A stretch of DNA of 64,000 nt, taken from CAVRCT01 sp963719645. Its GTDB lineage: Bacteria; Pseudomonadota; Gammaproteobacteria; DSM-16500. Shown here piece by piece: positions 1-8,116 of the stretch; position 1 is the stretch's first letter; the number at the start of each line of letters is the position of its first letter. Made by a program: the position numbers and the translations under genes. The notes below the pieces were generated by a model, which was given only the letters and a program-made list of their open reading frames with translations, did not search any database and had not been told where the DNA came from. The stretch spans positions 1-64,000 of the forward strand of contig CAVRCT010000001.1 in the NCBI GenBank assembly GCA_963719645.1, given 5' to 3'.

Positions 1-31
1 GCTGTCATCCTGAGTGCTTTTCGCTCCGAAG
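1..31. repeat. R2 palindromic repeat, left arm, cut by the IS110 element
   Basis: These bases match the outer arm of the R2 repeat seen complete at 34049-34205 (CTGTCATCCTGAG ... CGCTCCGAAG). The match stops at CCGAAG and resumes at 1207 with GATCTCCC, so the two pieces were contiguous before the insertion sequence arrived. Confidence 0.85.
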
Positions 32-46
32 CAACTGTCTTGAAAA

Positions 47-1000
47 TTAAACTTCAATAGAAGCTACTCGCCATGCTTCATTATGTTTAATCATGGCGTT
101 TATGATAATTAATAACTTATGCATACAAGCAATTATGGCCACTTTCTTCAGTTTTCCTGCATTACATAAACGCTCGTAAAAGTTTTTTATTTGTGGATTA
201 TGTCTTATTGCAACTAAAGTGGCCATATATAGCATGGTACGCACAGAAGATCTTCCTCCCCAAATGGTCCGTTTACCTCGTAATGTGCCGCTGTCACGAT
301 TGTAAGGCGCTAAACCAGCAAGGGCACTAATTTGCTTTGAGCCTAGACTTCCTAATTCGGGCAAGTCTGAAATGAGTCCAGCAGCAACAACAGAACCCAC
401 CCCTTTAATGCTTTTTAACAAGGCGTTTTTTTGCGCAAAGGTCTCATCATTTTGGATAGACTTTGCTAATGCTTCATTAATTGTTTGTAATTCTTTTTCC
501 AATGCTTTTATGATTCGCTGAATTGATTTTTTTAGGTCATTGCTTACCTTATCTAGACGATTTTTTTCCATCGTAATCATGTCGATAATCTGGCGTCTGC
601 GCACATTAAGCCCCGCCAATTTTTGCTGATCTTCATTGTGTAGCACATTTGCCTGAGGTTGCATTTTCTCTGCAAATAAGGCAATGACTTTAGCATCAAT
701 TCGGTCTGTTTTAGCCAGTTTTCCAAGTGCTTTTGCAAAATCTCTAATGAGCCTGGGGTTAACAATAGAAACGCTAAGCCCGACTTTTTGCAATGACTGA
801 GCTATAGGTTTTTCGTAACCTCCAGTGGCTTCCATTGCAATAGAAGTCTGGGGAAATGATTTCAATTTTTCAGTTAATTTCTTTATTCCTTTGGCATCAT
901 TTTTAAATTGCATATATTTTTCGTAAGGCAAAACATATACATCTAAAATTGCTTTAGAAACATCAATACCGATATAGCATTTTCCATCTTGAATTGTCAT
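47..1000 (-). CDS. IS110-family transposase (RNA-guided recombinase)
   Basis: A full-length 317-residue member of the IS110 family (DEDD_Tnp_IS110 plus Transposase_20). The N-terminal RuvC-like domain shows the acidic set D13, E57, D99 and D102 (the last two within a TDRID motif). The C-terminal domain carries the Gly-Gly-Arg-Ser-Ser motif with the presumed catalytic serine at 251 or 252. IS110 recombinases cut and join DNA under the direction of a bridge RNA encoded in the element's non-coding end. The gene has no frameshift and its start is at 1000, so the element may be active. A TTCCTTTGG-type stretch lies just upstream on the coding strand (AAAGGAATA), giving a plausible ribosome site. 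Confidence 0.93.
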   Translation of the reverse strand: MTIQDGKCYIGIDVSKAILDVYVLPYEKYMQFKNDAKGIKKLTEKLKSFPQTSIAMEATGGYEKPIAQSLQKVGLSVSIVNPRLIRDFAKALGKLAKTDRIDAKVIALFAEKMQPQANVLHNEDQQKLAGLNVRRRQIIDMITMEKNRLDKVSNDLKKSIQRIIKALEKELQTINEALAKSIQNDETFAQKNALLKSIKGVGSVVAAGLISDLPELGSLGSKQISALAGLAPYNRDSGTLRGKRTIWGGRSSVRTMLYMATLVAIRHNPQIKNFYERLCNAGKLKKVAIIACMHKLLIIINAMIKHNEAWRVASIEV

Positions 1001-1019
1001 AATATTATTCCTTTGGCAC

Positions 1020-1145
1020 TCAGCCTTGTTGATACGGGATCATAGTCCCAGGCAACTGTACGAGTTAAGTTAAGGGTGGGAAGTGACGATCAAGCTTCGT
1101 CACGGGCTCGTAGCCCTAGGATCTCACGATCTATCACTTCCCTTT
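1020..1145 (-). ncRNA. Candidate IS110 bridge RNA
   Basis: The non-coding end upstream of the transposase contains a 9-bp perfect stem (1078-1086 with 1134-1142). This encloses an internal loop and an inner hairpin (1104-1108 with 1112-1116). In the RNA sense, one loop strand (1125-1118) is complementary to AGGATCTC of the target (1205-1212), and the other (1099-1095) is identical to CGAAG of the target (27-31). A second region near the gene has GCAACTGT (1052-1059), identical on the plus strand to the left end of the element (31-38). It also has the reverse complement (1024-1029) of ACAAGG at the right junction (1202-1207). The order target loop, then donor loop, then gene is that described for IS110 bridge RNAs. 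Ends are approximate. Confidence 0.6.
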
Positions 1146-1206
1146 TTTATTACCGTACAACGATAATAAAGAACTCTCTTTTTATATCATGATTTCAAGA
1201 TACAAG

Positions 1207-1314
1207 GATCTCCCTATAAAGTAGAGAGACGCTTAAGAATATCTTTTAGCAAGCCTCAGAAATTTGCGGGAGATCCTTCGGAGCGAAAAGCACTCAGGAT
1301 GACAGCCCTTTCTT
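1207..1314. repeat. R2 palindromic repeat, right part
   Basis: This is the remainder of the R2 copy interrupted by the IS110 element. It reads GATCTCCC, then TATAAAGTAGAGAG, then TTTGCGGGAGATCC, then the outer arm GGATGACAGCC. The same order is seen at 34049-34205 and 47270-47440. Confidence 0.85.
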
Positions 1315-1530
1315 AAGCACTCAGGATGACAGCCCTTTCTTAAGCACTCAGGATGACAGCCCTTTCTTAAGCACTCAGGATGACAGCCCTTTCTAAAGCA
1401 TTCAGGATGACAGCCTTTTCTTAAGCACCCAGGATGACAGCCCTTTCTTAAGCATTCAGGATGACAGCCTTTTCTTAAGCACCCAGGATGACAGCCTTTT
1501 CTTAAGCACTCAGGATGACAGCCTTATTTC
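1288..1530. repeat. 27-bp tandem minisatellite, nine units
   Basis: Nine head-to-tail units of 27 bp start at 1288, 1315, 1342, 1369, 1396, 1423, 1450, 1477 and 1504. Each contains TCAGGATGACAGCC followed by a T-rich end and TTAAGCA. The unit is the outer arm of R2, so the array appears to have grown by slippage from the repeat's edge. Units differ from one another by one to three bases. A shorter array of the same unit flanks the R2 copy near 47210-47290. Confidence 0.9.
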
Positions 1531-1636
1531 TATATCATTCAATAAGTTATTTTATTTCTACCCTCACTCCATGCACCTAATAAATCATCATAGTCATGCC
1601 CAAATAGCATCAAAACCCGCTGAATTTCACTATTTT

Positions 1637-1686
1637 GTGGTCTTAAGTGGCAAAAAGTGGTGATTTGTGGGAAATTGTGGTATATT
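1637..1686 (+). promoter_or_regulatory. MraZ operator (five GTGG repeats) and -10 box
   Basis: GTGG occurs five times at exactly 10-bp intervals (1637, 1647, 1657, 1667, 1677), so all lie on one face of the helix. A TATATT -10-like box follows at 1681-1686. MraZ binds direct repeats of this kind in front of its own operon in several bacteria. The position directly before mraZ, covering the expected -35 region, suggests autorepression of the dcw cluster. Confidence 0.75.
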
Positions 1687-1746
1687 CCTCGTTGTGAGTG
1701 CAGAAACAAACTTTCGATTCGAGTAGCGATCTAAAAGGAGAATCAA

Positions 1747-2202
1747 GTGTTTCGAGGTGTTAATGGAATAAACATTGATGCAAAGGGTAGGATAGTGGTT
1801 CCTACTCGTTACCGCGACCAGCTCCAAAAAGGCCGCAATAGCATCGTGTTGACGATTGATACCGAAGAGAAATGTTTGTTGCTGTATCCACTCACCGCTT
1901 GGGAAGAAATTGAAAGTAAGTTAGCCGAACTACCGAGTTTTAATCCCGCAGCAAGACGTATTCAACGATTACTGATTGGCCATGCTACCGAAGCTGAATT
2001 TGACAGCCACGGTCGTATTTTATTGCCACCGTTGTTACGTGATTATGCGGATTTAAAAAAACATGCGGTTTTAGTCGGCCAAGGTAAAAAAATTGAAATT
2101 TGGGATGATGCGCATTGGCAAACACGGCGCAACGAATGGTTATCCGATGAGTCAACTAGTGACAGTGATTTACCGGATGAAGTGAAAAAATTGTCATTGT
2201 AA
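1747..2202 (+). CDS. mraZ: MraZ, transcriptional regulator of the dcw cluster
   Basis: A 151-residue protein with the two SpoVT/AbrB-like halves typical of MraZ. The first begins near residue 5 with the N-I-D-A-K-G-R motif, and the second near residue 80 with the D-S-H-G-R motif. Length is normal. The gene starts with GTG, supported by AAGGAG at 1735-1740 with six bases between. It is the first gene of the cluster, with rsmH 18 bp downstream. MraZ forms ring-shaped oligomers that bind spaced direct repeats, and five such repeats precede the gene. Confidence 0.96.
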   Translation: MFRGVNGINIDAKGRIVVPTRYRDQLQKGRNSIVLTIDTEEKCLLLYPLTAWEEIESKLAELPSFNPAARRIQRLLIGHATEAEFDSHGRILLPPLLRDYADLKKHAVLVGQGKKIEIWDDAHWQTRRNEWLSDESTSDSDLPDEVKKLSL

Positions 2203-2220
2203 CAACGAAGAGACAACAAC

Positions 2221-3168
2221 ATGGCGGCATGTCGAATGACTGAAAATTTTAATGAACATCTACCGGTAATGCTCGCGGAGGTCATCGAAAACCTCGCGAT
2301 CCAACCAGAAGGTGTTTATCTCGACGCAACCTTTGGTCGCGGCGGGCATGCACAATCGATTCTTGCAAAATTAGGTCCTAAAGGACGTTTGCTTGCCATG
2401 GATAAAGATCCAGAAGCGGTGACGTATGCGCGTCAGCGTTTTGCTAATGAATCTCGTTTTACAATTCAACATGGCAGTTTTGCTGAGTTGAATTCATTTG
2501 TCGCTAAAGAAAATTTAACCGGCAAAATTAACGGCATTTTATTTGATTTGGGTGTGTCCTCTCCCCAGTTAGATAATCCCGATCGTGGTTTTAGTTTTAT
2601 GCGCGAAGGCCAATTGGATATGCGCATGGACATCACGCGCGGTCAAAGTGCTGCAGAATGGCTTGCCGTTGTCGATGAAAAAGAATTAGCAAATATTTTA
2701 TGGCAATACGGCGAAGAACGTTTTTCGCGTCGCATCGCGCGTGCCATTGTAACAGCACGTGCAGAGACACCGATTACGACAACCGTGCAATTAGCAGAAA
2801 TTGTTTCTGCTGCGATTCCTGCCTGGCAAAAAAAACATCCAGCAACCCGCAGTTTTCAAGCGATTCGCATTGCGGTGAATCACGAGTTAGACGATTTGAC
2901 CTTAGGATTGCAGCAAAGTATGCACGTGTTAAGCAACAAAGGTCGTTTGCTAGTGATCAGTTTCCATTCGTTAGAAGATCGGTTAGTGAAACATTTTATG
3001 CAGAAAGAAGAGCGCGGTCAGGATTTGCCAGCCGGTTTACCGATTAAACAAGCGGATATCAAACTGCATTTTAAAAAACTTAGTCGTGCCATCAAGCCCA
3101 GTGAACAAGAAATTTCTGTGAACCCGAGAGCAAGAAGCGCAATTTTAAGAATAGGAGAAAAACTATGA
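2221..3168 (+). CDS. rsmH: 16S rRNA (cytosine-1402-N4)-methyltransferase RsmH
   Basis: A 315-residue SAM-dependent methyltransferase (MraW/RsmH family) that modifies C1402 in the decoding centre of 16S rRNA. The SAM-binding motif D-A-T-F-G-R-G-G-H is near residue 36, and the family motifs F-D-L-G-V-S-S-P-Q and F-H-S-L-E-D-R are present. Two possible starts lie in frame, ATG 2221 and ATG 2236. The first has a GAAGAG stretch upstream and is used here. The stop overlaps the ftsL start (ATGA), which indicates translational coupling. Confidence 0.96.
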   Translation: MAACRMTENFNEHLPVMLAEVIENLAIQPEGVYLDATFGRGGHAQSILAKLGPKGRLLAMDKDPEAVTYARQRFANESRFTIQHGSFAELNSFVAKENLTGKINGILFDLGVSSPQLDNPDRGFSFMREGQLDMRMDITRGQSAAEWLAVVDEKELANILWQYGEERFSRRIARAIVTARAETPITTTVQLAEIVSAAIPAWQKKHPATRSFQAIRIAVNHELDDLTLGLQQSMHVLSNKGRLLVISFHSLEDRLVKHFMQKEERGQDLPAGLPIKQADIKLHFKKLSRAIKPSEQEISVNPRARSAILRIGEKL

Positions 3169-3500
3169 ACGCAGCAGCTCGATTATTAAATCAAGGTGTA
3201 CTCTCTAGAGGTTGGGTGATGTCTGTTTTCTTTAATCGTGCCCAATTGGCAATGTTCGCGTTAGTGTTTATGGTGCTCGTGTCTGCACTCAGTGTGGTGT
3301 ATGTGACTAACTCCGTCCGCACGCTCAATGCAAATGTGCAACAAACACTTACTGATCGTGACCGATTGCATATACAATGGGGTCAGCTTTTACTGGAAAA
3401 AAGTACTTGGACGATGCAAGCACGCATTCAGCATGTGGCAGAAGGTATGTTTGGCATGGTGGTTCCTAACAATAAATCGGTGGTAGTTGTTCGCGAGTGA
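3165..3500 (+). CDS. ftsL: Cell division protein FtsL
   Basis: A small bitopic membrane protein of 111 residues. A short cytoplasmic N-terminus is followed by one membrane segment (about residues 27-49) and a periplasmic helix with heptad character (about 50-95). FtsL pairs with FtsB and FtsQ and activates FtsW-FtsI in the septum. The family is weakly conserved in sequence, so the call rests on size, topology and position between rsmH and ftsI. It overlaps both neighbours by four bases. Confidence 0.9.
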   Translation: MNAAARLLNQGVLSRGWVMSVFFNRAQLAMFALVFMVLVSALSVVYVTNSVRTLNANVQQTLTDRDRLHIQWGQLLLEKSTWTMQARIQHVAEGMFGMVVPNNKSVVVVRE

Positions 3501-5221
3501 AAAATTCTAAGGTTGAATTCATTTCTTGGCGCTTTTATTTTTTAAGCGCCATTATTTTGTTCGTAGTGGCAGGATTGGTCGCGCGCATGATCGACCTGTC
3601 TGTGATCAAGCGGCAATTTTTGCAAGCCCAAGGCAATGCACGCGCGTTGCGTGTCATCAATGAGCCCGCGTTTCGCGGCATCATTATGGATCGAGAGGGT
3701 TATCCGCTGGCGATCAGTACGTCTGTTTTTTCTGTTTGGATCAACCCAAAAGAAGTGATGCTCAATAAAAAACAACTGAATTCATTAGCTGATTTATTGG
3801 GAATGAAATTTACCGATATCCAAAAAATTCTTCGACACGATAAAAATAAAGAATTTGCTTATTTAAAACGAGATTTAGCACCTGATACGGCAAATCGGGT
3901 GAAAGCATTATTGTTGCCCGGCGTTTATCTAGAACAAGATTACAAACGCTTTTATCCAGAAAGCGAAATCACAGCACATGTCATTGGGTTTACCAATGTC
4001 GATGATAAAGGCCAAGAAGGATTGGAGCTTGCCTACAATCAGTGGCTCTCTGGTATCCCCGGAAAAAAATTAGTCTTGAAGGATCGCTTAGGCCGAGTGA
4101 TCAGTGATGTCAGGGATATTCAGAACCAACAATCGGGTCATGATTTGGTGTTGAGTTTAAATCATCAAATTCAATATCTCGCGTATCGTGAATTAATGGC
4201 CGGCGTGACGGACAATGTTGCAGCATCGGGTACGGTCATTGTGTTGGATGTGAAAACCGGTGAAATTTTAGCGATGGTGAATCTCCCTGCCTTTAATCCC
4301 AATAATATTTCAGCGCAAGCCAAAAATTTTATTCGTAATCGGGCAGTGACGGATAGTTTTGAACCGGGTTCGACGATTAAAACATTCAGTATGGCGATGG
4401 CGCTTGCCAGTGGTTTATATAAACCCGATACCGTTGTGAATACCGCACCCGGTTGGATACGGCTCGATCATTATACCGTGCGTGATGAGCATCCCCGTGA
4501 TGCGATGACGGTTACCCAAGTTTTACAATTATCCAGTGATGTCGGCGTCACGAAAATTATGCTGTCATTGCCGTCCAATCATTTGGCGGATTTTCTAGCG
4601 CATTTTGGTTTTGGCGAAGTGACAGGGGTGGGTTTTCCGGGTGAGCAATCCGGTCGCTTGGGACATCGACCCGTGTGGAAACCCTCGGATTTAGCACATT
4701 TAGCATTTGGTTACGGCATCTCAGTCACCGCATTACAACTTGCCCAGGCATACGCAACCATCGCAAATGATGGGAAAAAAATCCCATTATCATTGTTGCG
4801 AGTTGAAACCCCGCCGCAAGGTGAGCAAATTATTCAGCCTAACATTGCGCATCAAATGTTAACGATGTTGCAAGCGGTATTAGCCAAAGGCGGCACCGGT
4901 GAACCGGCCAACGTCCCGGGGTATCAAGTGGCAGGCAAGACGGGTACCGCATGGATTTTAGGCGAGCACGGTTATCAAAAAAATCATTACACTTCGTCCT
5001 TTATTGGTATCGCACCGGCGAGTCATCCCCGCTTAGTGGTAGCCGTTGTTATTCACGATCCGCAAGGTAAACAATATTATGGCGGCTTTGTTTCAGGCCC
5101 TATTTTTGCGCGAATTATGGAAGGTGCGTTAAGAATCTTAGATATTCCTCCTGACGATCCTACTACTTTGTCAGCTCCCCCTGTAAGCAGTTCCCCCGAT
5201 GTTGTGGAAGACAATGGTTGA
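3497..5221 (+). CDS. ftsI: Peptidoglycan transpeptidase FtsI (PBP3)
   Basis: A 574-residue class B penicillin-binding protein that crosslinks septal peptidoglycan. It has one N-terminal membrane segment (about residues 14-34), a PBP dimer domain, and a transpeptidase domain with the S-T-I-K motif (catalytic S292) and K-T-G-T (K481). The second motif, usually S-x-N, reads S346-S347-D348, an uncommon substitution. The start is GTG at 3497, overlapping the ftsL stop. Elsewhere murE follows directly; here 3.4 kb of foreign-looking sequence lies between. The C-terminal tail of about 30 residues is rich in Pro and Ser. Confidence 0.96.
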   Translation: MKNSKVEFISWRFYFLSAIILFVVAGLVARMIDLSVIKRQFLQAQGNARALRVINEPAFRGIIMDREGYPLAISTSVFSVWINPKEVMLNKKQLNSLADLLGMKFTDIQKILRHDKNKEFAYLKRDLAPDTANRVKALLLPGVYLEQDYKRFYPESEITAHVIGFTNVDDKGQEGLELAYNQWLSGIPGKKLVLKDRLGRVISDVRDIQNQQSGHDLVLSLNHQIQYLAYRELMAGVTDNVAASGTVIVLDVKTGEILAMVNLPAFNPNNISAQAKNFIRNRAVTDSFEPGSTIKTFSMAMALASGLYKPDTVVNTAPGWIRLDHYTVRDEHPRDAMTVTQVLQLSSDVGVTKIMLSLPSNHLADFLAHFGFGEVTGVGFPGEQSGRLGHRPVWKPSDLAHLAFGYGISVTALQLAQAYATIANDGKKIPLSLLRVETPPQGEQIIQPNIAHQMLTMLQAVLAKGGTGEPANVPGYQVAGKTGTAWILGEHGYQKNHYTSSFIGIAPASHPRLVVAVVIHDPQGKQYYGGFVSGPIFARIMEGALRILDIPPDDPTTLSAPPVSSSPDVVEDNG

Positions 5222-5251
5222 CATCCATGTAAAACCTAGTCTATCGTCATT

Positions 5252-5325
5252 CTTAAGAAAGCCTTAAGAGAGTCCTAATTCAAGTCGTTATCCTTAAGAA
5301 AATCTTAATCTCAGTGGCACATAAT
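5252..5325 (+). promoter_or_regulatory. Two PmrA-type boxes and a -10 box
   Basis: CTTAAG-N5-CTTAAG occupies 5252-5268 and CTTAAG-N5-CTTAAT occupies 5293-5309. A CATAAT -10-like box lies at 5320-5325, ten bases after the second box, so the box takes the place of a -35. This is the layout of PmrA-activated promoters. PmrA controls Dot/Icm secretion and effector genes in Legionella and Coxiella. The only gene downstream is the 897-residue unknown at 5395. Confidence 0.7.
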
Positions 5326-5394
5326 GAGATATGTGAATGCTGGAATAACTTAGAAAATACTTTACGGGGATGTAGCTAAACACTACATAAAACT

Positions 5395-8088
5395 ATGGGC
5401 TTGGGAAGTAACGAAAGTAAATATCATGAATTAAAAGAAGATGTAAACGATGAATTGTTTGCAGAAGAAGATGTTGAGTTTCAGATTGATGAGCGTGCTC
5501 CGTTGCTTGAAGATGAAGCAGCTTCTCAAGAAATTGTTTCTGATCGCAAAGACCGTATACGTAGAAGACCGTATAAGCAAATTTCTGCCACCTCTAACAA
5601 ATCAAAAAGTTTTAAAGAAGAGCCTGCCAAAAAATTAAAAAAATTCAGAACTGACCCAGATATTGGATGGATTGCATCCGATGCAAAAATTATTGCTTCA
5701 CTGTCGCTAAAACCCTACAAGGGTTTCAATGCGAGTACGGTACAAAATGTGAAGCAGTATAAAGCAGAAATAGAGGGGGAATTAGCTGAATATTATCTTA
5801 CAGGTAATGCAGAGTTAGGCATCGGCGCAGATTTGAGAAAAGCTGAGGCAATCCAAGGAATTAAAAGAAAAGAAACGGCTAAACAAAAAATTCTTGAACC
5901 CGGTAAATTTATTTATTTTAAGCGGTTCAATTCAGCGCGTTTGTTTGCGTTACGTCTGCATCGGATTTTCACTTATAGTGGCCGGACATTACCTCTTCTT
6001 TCAAAAATGACATCCTATGGCGGACTTTCTTATATCATTGAGCTCTGTGTTTATTTGAATGACATTTTTATTGAAACTGTTTTTCCTGAAAATTACCAAA
6101 AACATATTCCCTGGTGGTCACGCTTAAAAAATGCTTTCATGAAAGATGAACGCCCCCTAGAAGTTGCAAATGCAGCGGTTTGGTTTGGAGTGAATTTAGC
6201 ATCGCTTTTTTTGACGGGTGGTGCATCAGCCATTATTAATGCTGCATTGTTTTGCTTTGATTTCTGTGCAGATTCTTACAAGGTTTTACGTGATTATTTA
6301 AAATACAATAGGTCGTTAAATAAAATACAAAATGAAATCGCTTTTTTACATGAGCGGCTAGAGGACTATAAAAAAATAGTAGACTCTCACAAAGGAGATT
6401 TAATCAGTAATATTGATCCGGCAAGGAGGGATGTGCTAAATGCCTCCATCGTACAAATCGAAGAAAAGATAGCAGCGATTAACGCAAAAATAGAAAATTA
6501 CACTTATCTTAAATCGCAAGTTGAAATCCAAAAAAAATCCGTCTTAGAAAACAAATGGTATGGAGCCATAGTGACAACCATCATTGTGGCTGGAATGATT
6601 GCAATTTTGTTGTTTCCGCCGACTTCAATGGCTTCTGCTTTGTTGCTTGCTGTTATTGTTTTTACTTGCAGTGTGGTAGGTGGCTTTGGTCGTCAAATGT
6701 ATATGTCAATTAAGGAGCGTCTTGCTAAAAAGCCTACAAGTGAAATAGAGTTACAAACAACAAAGAAAGAAGGAGAGCCTGCAATAGAGGAACGCGACAA
6801 ATTAGCAAGACAGAAAATCGACACACTAAAACTAGAAGTAGTGAAAGAGAATAAAGATCAAGATAAAAAGCTTACAGATGAAGAAATCAACAAATTAGCA
6901 AGAGAGCGATTCAAAAAGGAAGATTTATCAAAAGAGTTAGCCGCATCAAAAAAACGATTGAACAGAGTAAGATATTTAACAGAAGCCTCGGTTGTGCCCA
7001 CGCCAAAAAATTATATGTTGCACGTCGTGTCAGAATTACCAAATGATGCAAACAAAGATCAATTTAAAAATCGTTACATGTTGGTCATTCCCGAAAAACT
7101 TTATTTTTCAAGAATGGAAAATGAGGCGCCCGTTGCTGTTGAAATTGAGAATTTTAATCATCTTTTAGACGTCATAAAGGATAAAAATAAATCAGGTTAT
7201 CGTTTGATCAGTGCAGTGTCGTACTTAGGATCGGAAATAGAGCAAGAATCAAAGCAACCCGAAAACTGGCATCCTTTATTAAAACAAAAACAACCTTCAA
7301 TAGAACCAAAGCACGTATGTCAATTTTTTTACATTGATAAAAATGGAGTAAGCGCGGAAGTCGCAATAACTGATTTTAATAAATTGATACAACTGGTGAA
7401 CGGACTTACAAAAGATAGTTACATTGATGAAGAAGGATTTAGAAGAAGTCCTAAGAAAATAATTTTATCGATGGCGCAAATCCAAGAATATATTACAAAT
7501 AATGGTGGTCATTATCCTGAAGATTATCAACCTTTAGTAAGATCGGCATCAGGTGATGTTAAGCTTCATCCTGCTGATAACAGTAATCAGTCTCAAATGA
7601 TGCTGACATCGAGTAATTCGATGGAAGCTAGCTTTCATTCCGCGCAGAATCAATCTCATATGAAGCCGGCTTTCATTGATTTAACCACATTAGCTGTTCA
7701 AAATGATTCACAACGTTTACCAGACGTCTTAGTGATGAATACTGCTCAATTTGATGAGCCATCGGTGGCTGATGAGAAAAGACCTTTGCTGCCACTTGAA
7801 ATCCCGTCTTCTGACGAAACAGAAGAAATTAATCGATCTTCTCGCTCAACGACCTCTAATCTTTTGGTTGCGCAAATGAGCGCTGCTGATCTTGAGACAC
7901 TTACTGCTCATAGAATAGACCCGCGGCGTACTAGTTCAGCTACGCCACCACCGTATGCGGTTCCTCGCTTCACTCGAATTTTTTCTTCATCATTGCTAGC
8001 AGTAGATGCATCGCCTAGCAGTGCTCGTAGCGGGATGGTGGTACAGTCACCAAGCTCTCCCGCTTTATCTTCTTCTTCGGTCGTATGA
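5395..8088 (+). CDS. Unknown 897-residue membrane protein, candidate secreted effector
   Basis: I do not recognise a family. Visible parts: an acidic N-terminus; a hydrophobic stretch at about 263-295; a coiled-coil-like region at about 300-380; a membrane hairpin at about 387-432; a second charged, heptad-rich region at about 455-530; and a Ser/Pro-rich C-terminal tail. Acidic di-leucine motifs of the eukaryotic sorting type (E-x-x-x-L-L) occur at 33-38 and 794-799. The gene sits alone between ftsI and murE, where most relatives have none, and is followed by 580 bp of repeats. Two PmrA-type boxes precede it. The start ATG has only a weak ribosome site upstream. Membrane hairpin, coiled coils and PmrA-type control fit a Dot/Icm effector, but this is inference. 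Confidence 0.7.
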   Translation: MGLGSNESKYHELKEDVNDELFAEEDVEFQIDERAPLLEDEAASQEIVSDRKDRIRRRPYKQISATSNKSKSFKEEPAKKLKKFRTDPDIGWIASDAKIIASLSLKPYKGFNASTVQNVKQYKAEIEGELAEYYLTGNAELGIGADLRKAEAIQGIKRKETAKQKILEPGKFIYFKRFNSARLFALRLHRIFTYSGRTLPLLSKMTSYGGLSYIIELCVYLNDIFIETVFPENYQKHIPWWSRLKNAFMKDERPLEVANAAVWFGVNLASLFLTGGASAIINAALFCFDFCADSYKVLRDYLKYNRSLNKIQNEIAFLHERLEDYKKIVDSHKGDLISNIDPARRDVLNASIVQIEEKIAAINAKIENYTYLKSQVEIQKKSVLENKWYGAIVTTIIVAGMIAILLFPPTSMASALLLAVIVFTCSVVGGFGRQMYMSIKERLAKKPTSEIELQTTKKEGEPAIEERDKLARQKIDTLKLEVVKENKDQDKKLTDEEINKLARERFKKEDLSKELAASKKRLNRVRYLTEASVVPTPKNYMLHVVSELPNDANKDQFKNRYMLVIPEKLYFSRMENEAPVAVEIENFNHLLDVIKDKNKSGYRLISAVSYLGSEIEQESKQPENWHPLLKQKQPSIEPKHVCQFFYIDKNGVSAEVAITDFNKLIQLVNGLTKDSYIDEEGFRRSPKKIILSMAQIQEYITNNGGHYPEDYQPLVRSASGDVKLHPADNSNQSQMMLTSSNSMEASFHSAQNQSHMKPAFIDLTTLAVQNDSQRLPDVLVMNTAQFDEPSVADEKRPLLPLEIPSSDETEEINRSSRSTTSNLLVAQMSAADLETLTAHRIDPRRTSSATPPPYAVPRFTRIFSSSLLAVDASPSSARSGMVVQSPSSPALSSSSVV

Positions 8089-8116
8089 AGCTCTTAGTGA
8101 TCCGAGTGGGCAGAGG

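Larger units (their letters stand above)
32..1206 (-). mobile_element. IS110-family insertion sequence, complete
   Basis: A full-length IS110-type recombinase gene on the minus strand is preceded by a non-coding end of about 200 bp and followed by only about 15 bp. The boundaries are set by rejoining the interrupted R2 repeat: CCGAAG (26-31) on the left and GGATCTCCC (1206-1214) on the right. The trinucleotide AAG occurs at both junctions (29-31 and 1204-1206), so the edges are uncertain by up to three bases. There are no terminal inverted repeats, as is usual for the family. The long end lies upstream of the gene, which is the arrangement of the IS110 group rather than the IS1111 group. Confidence 0.85.

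Noticed and set aside
1288..1530. Regular 27-bp repeats as a possible CRISPR array
   Set aside because: The units are contiguous with no unique spacers, and no cas genes are present. They derive from the R2 repeat arm.
5395..5412. N-myristoylation signal (M-G-L-G-S-N) at the start of the 897-residue protein
   Set aside because: The consensus needs Ser or Thr at position 6; here it is Asn, so the match is not good enough.
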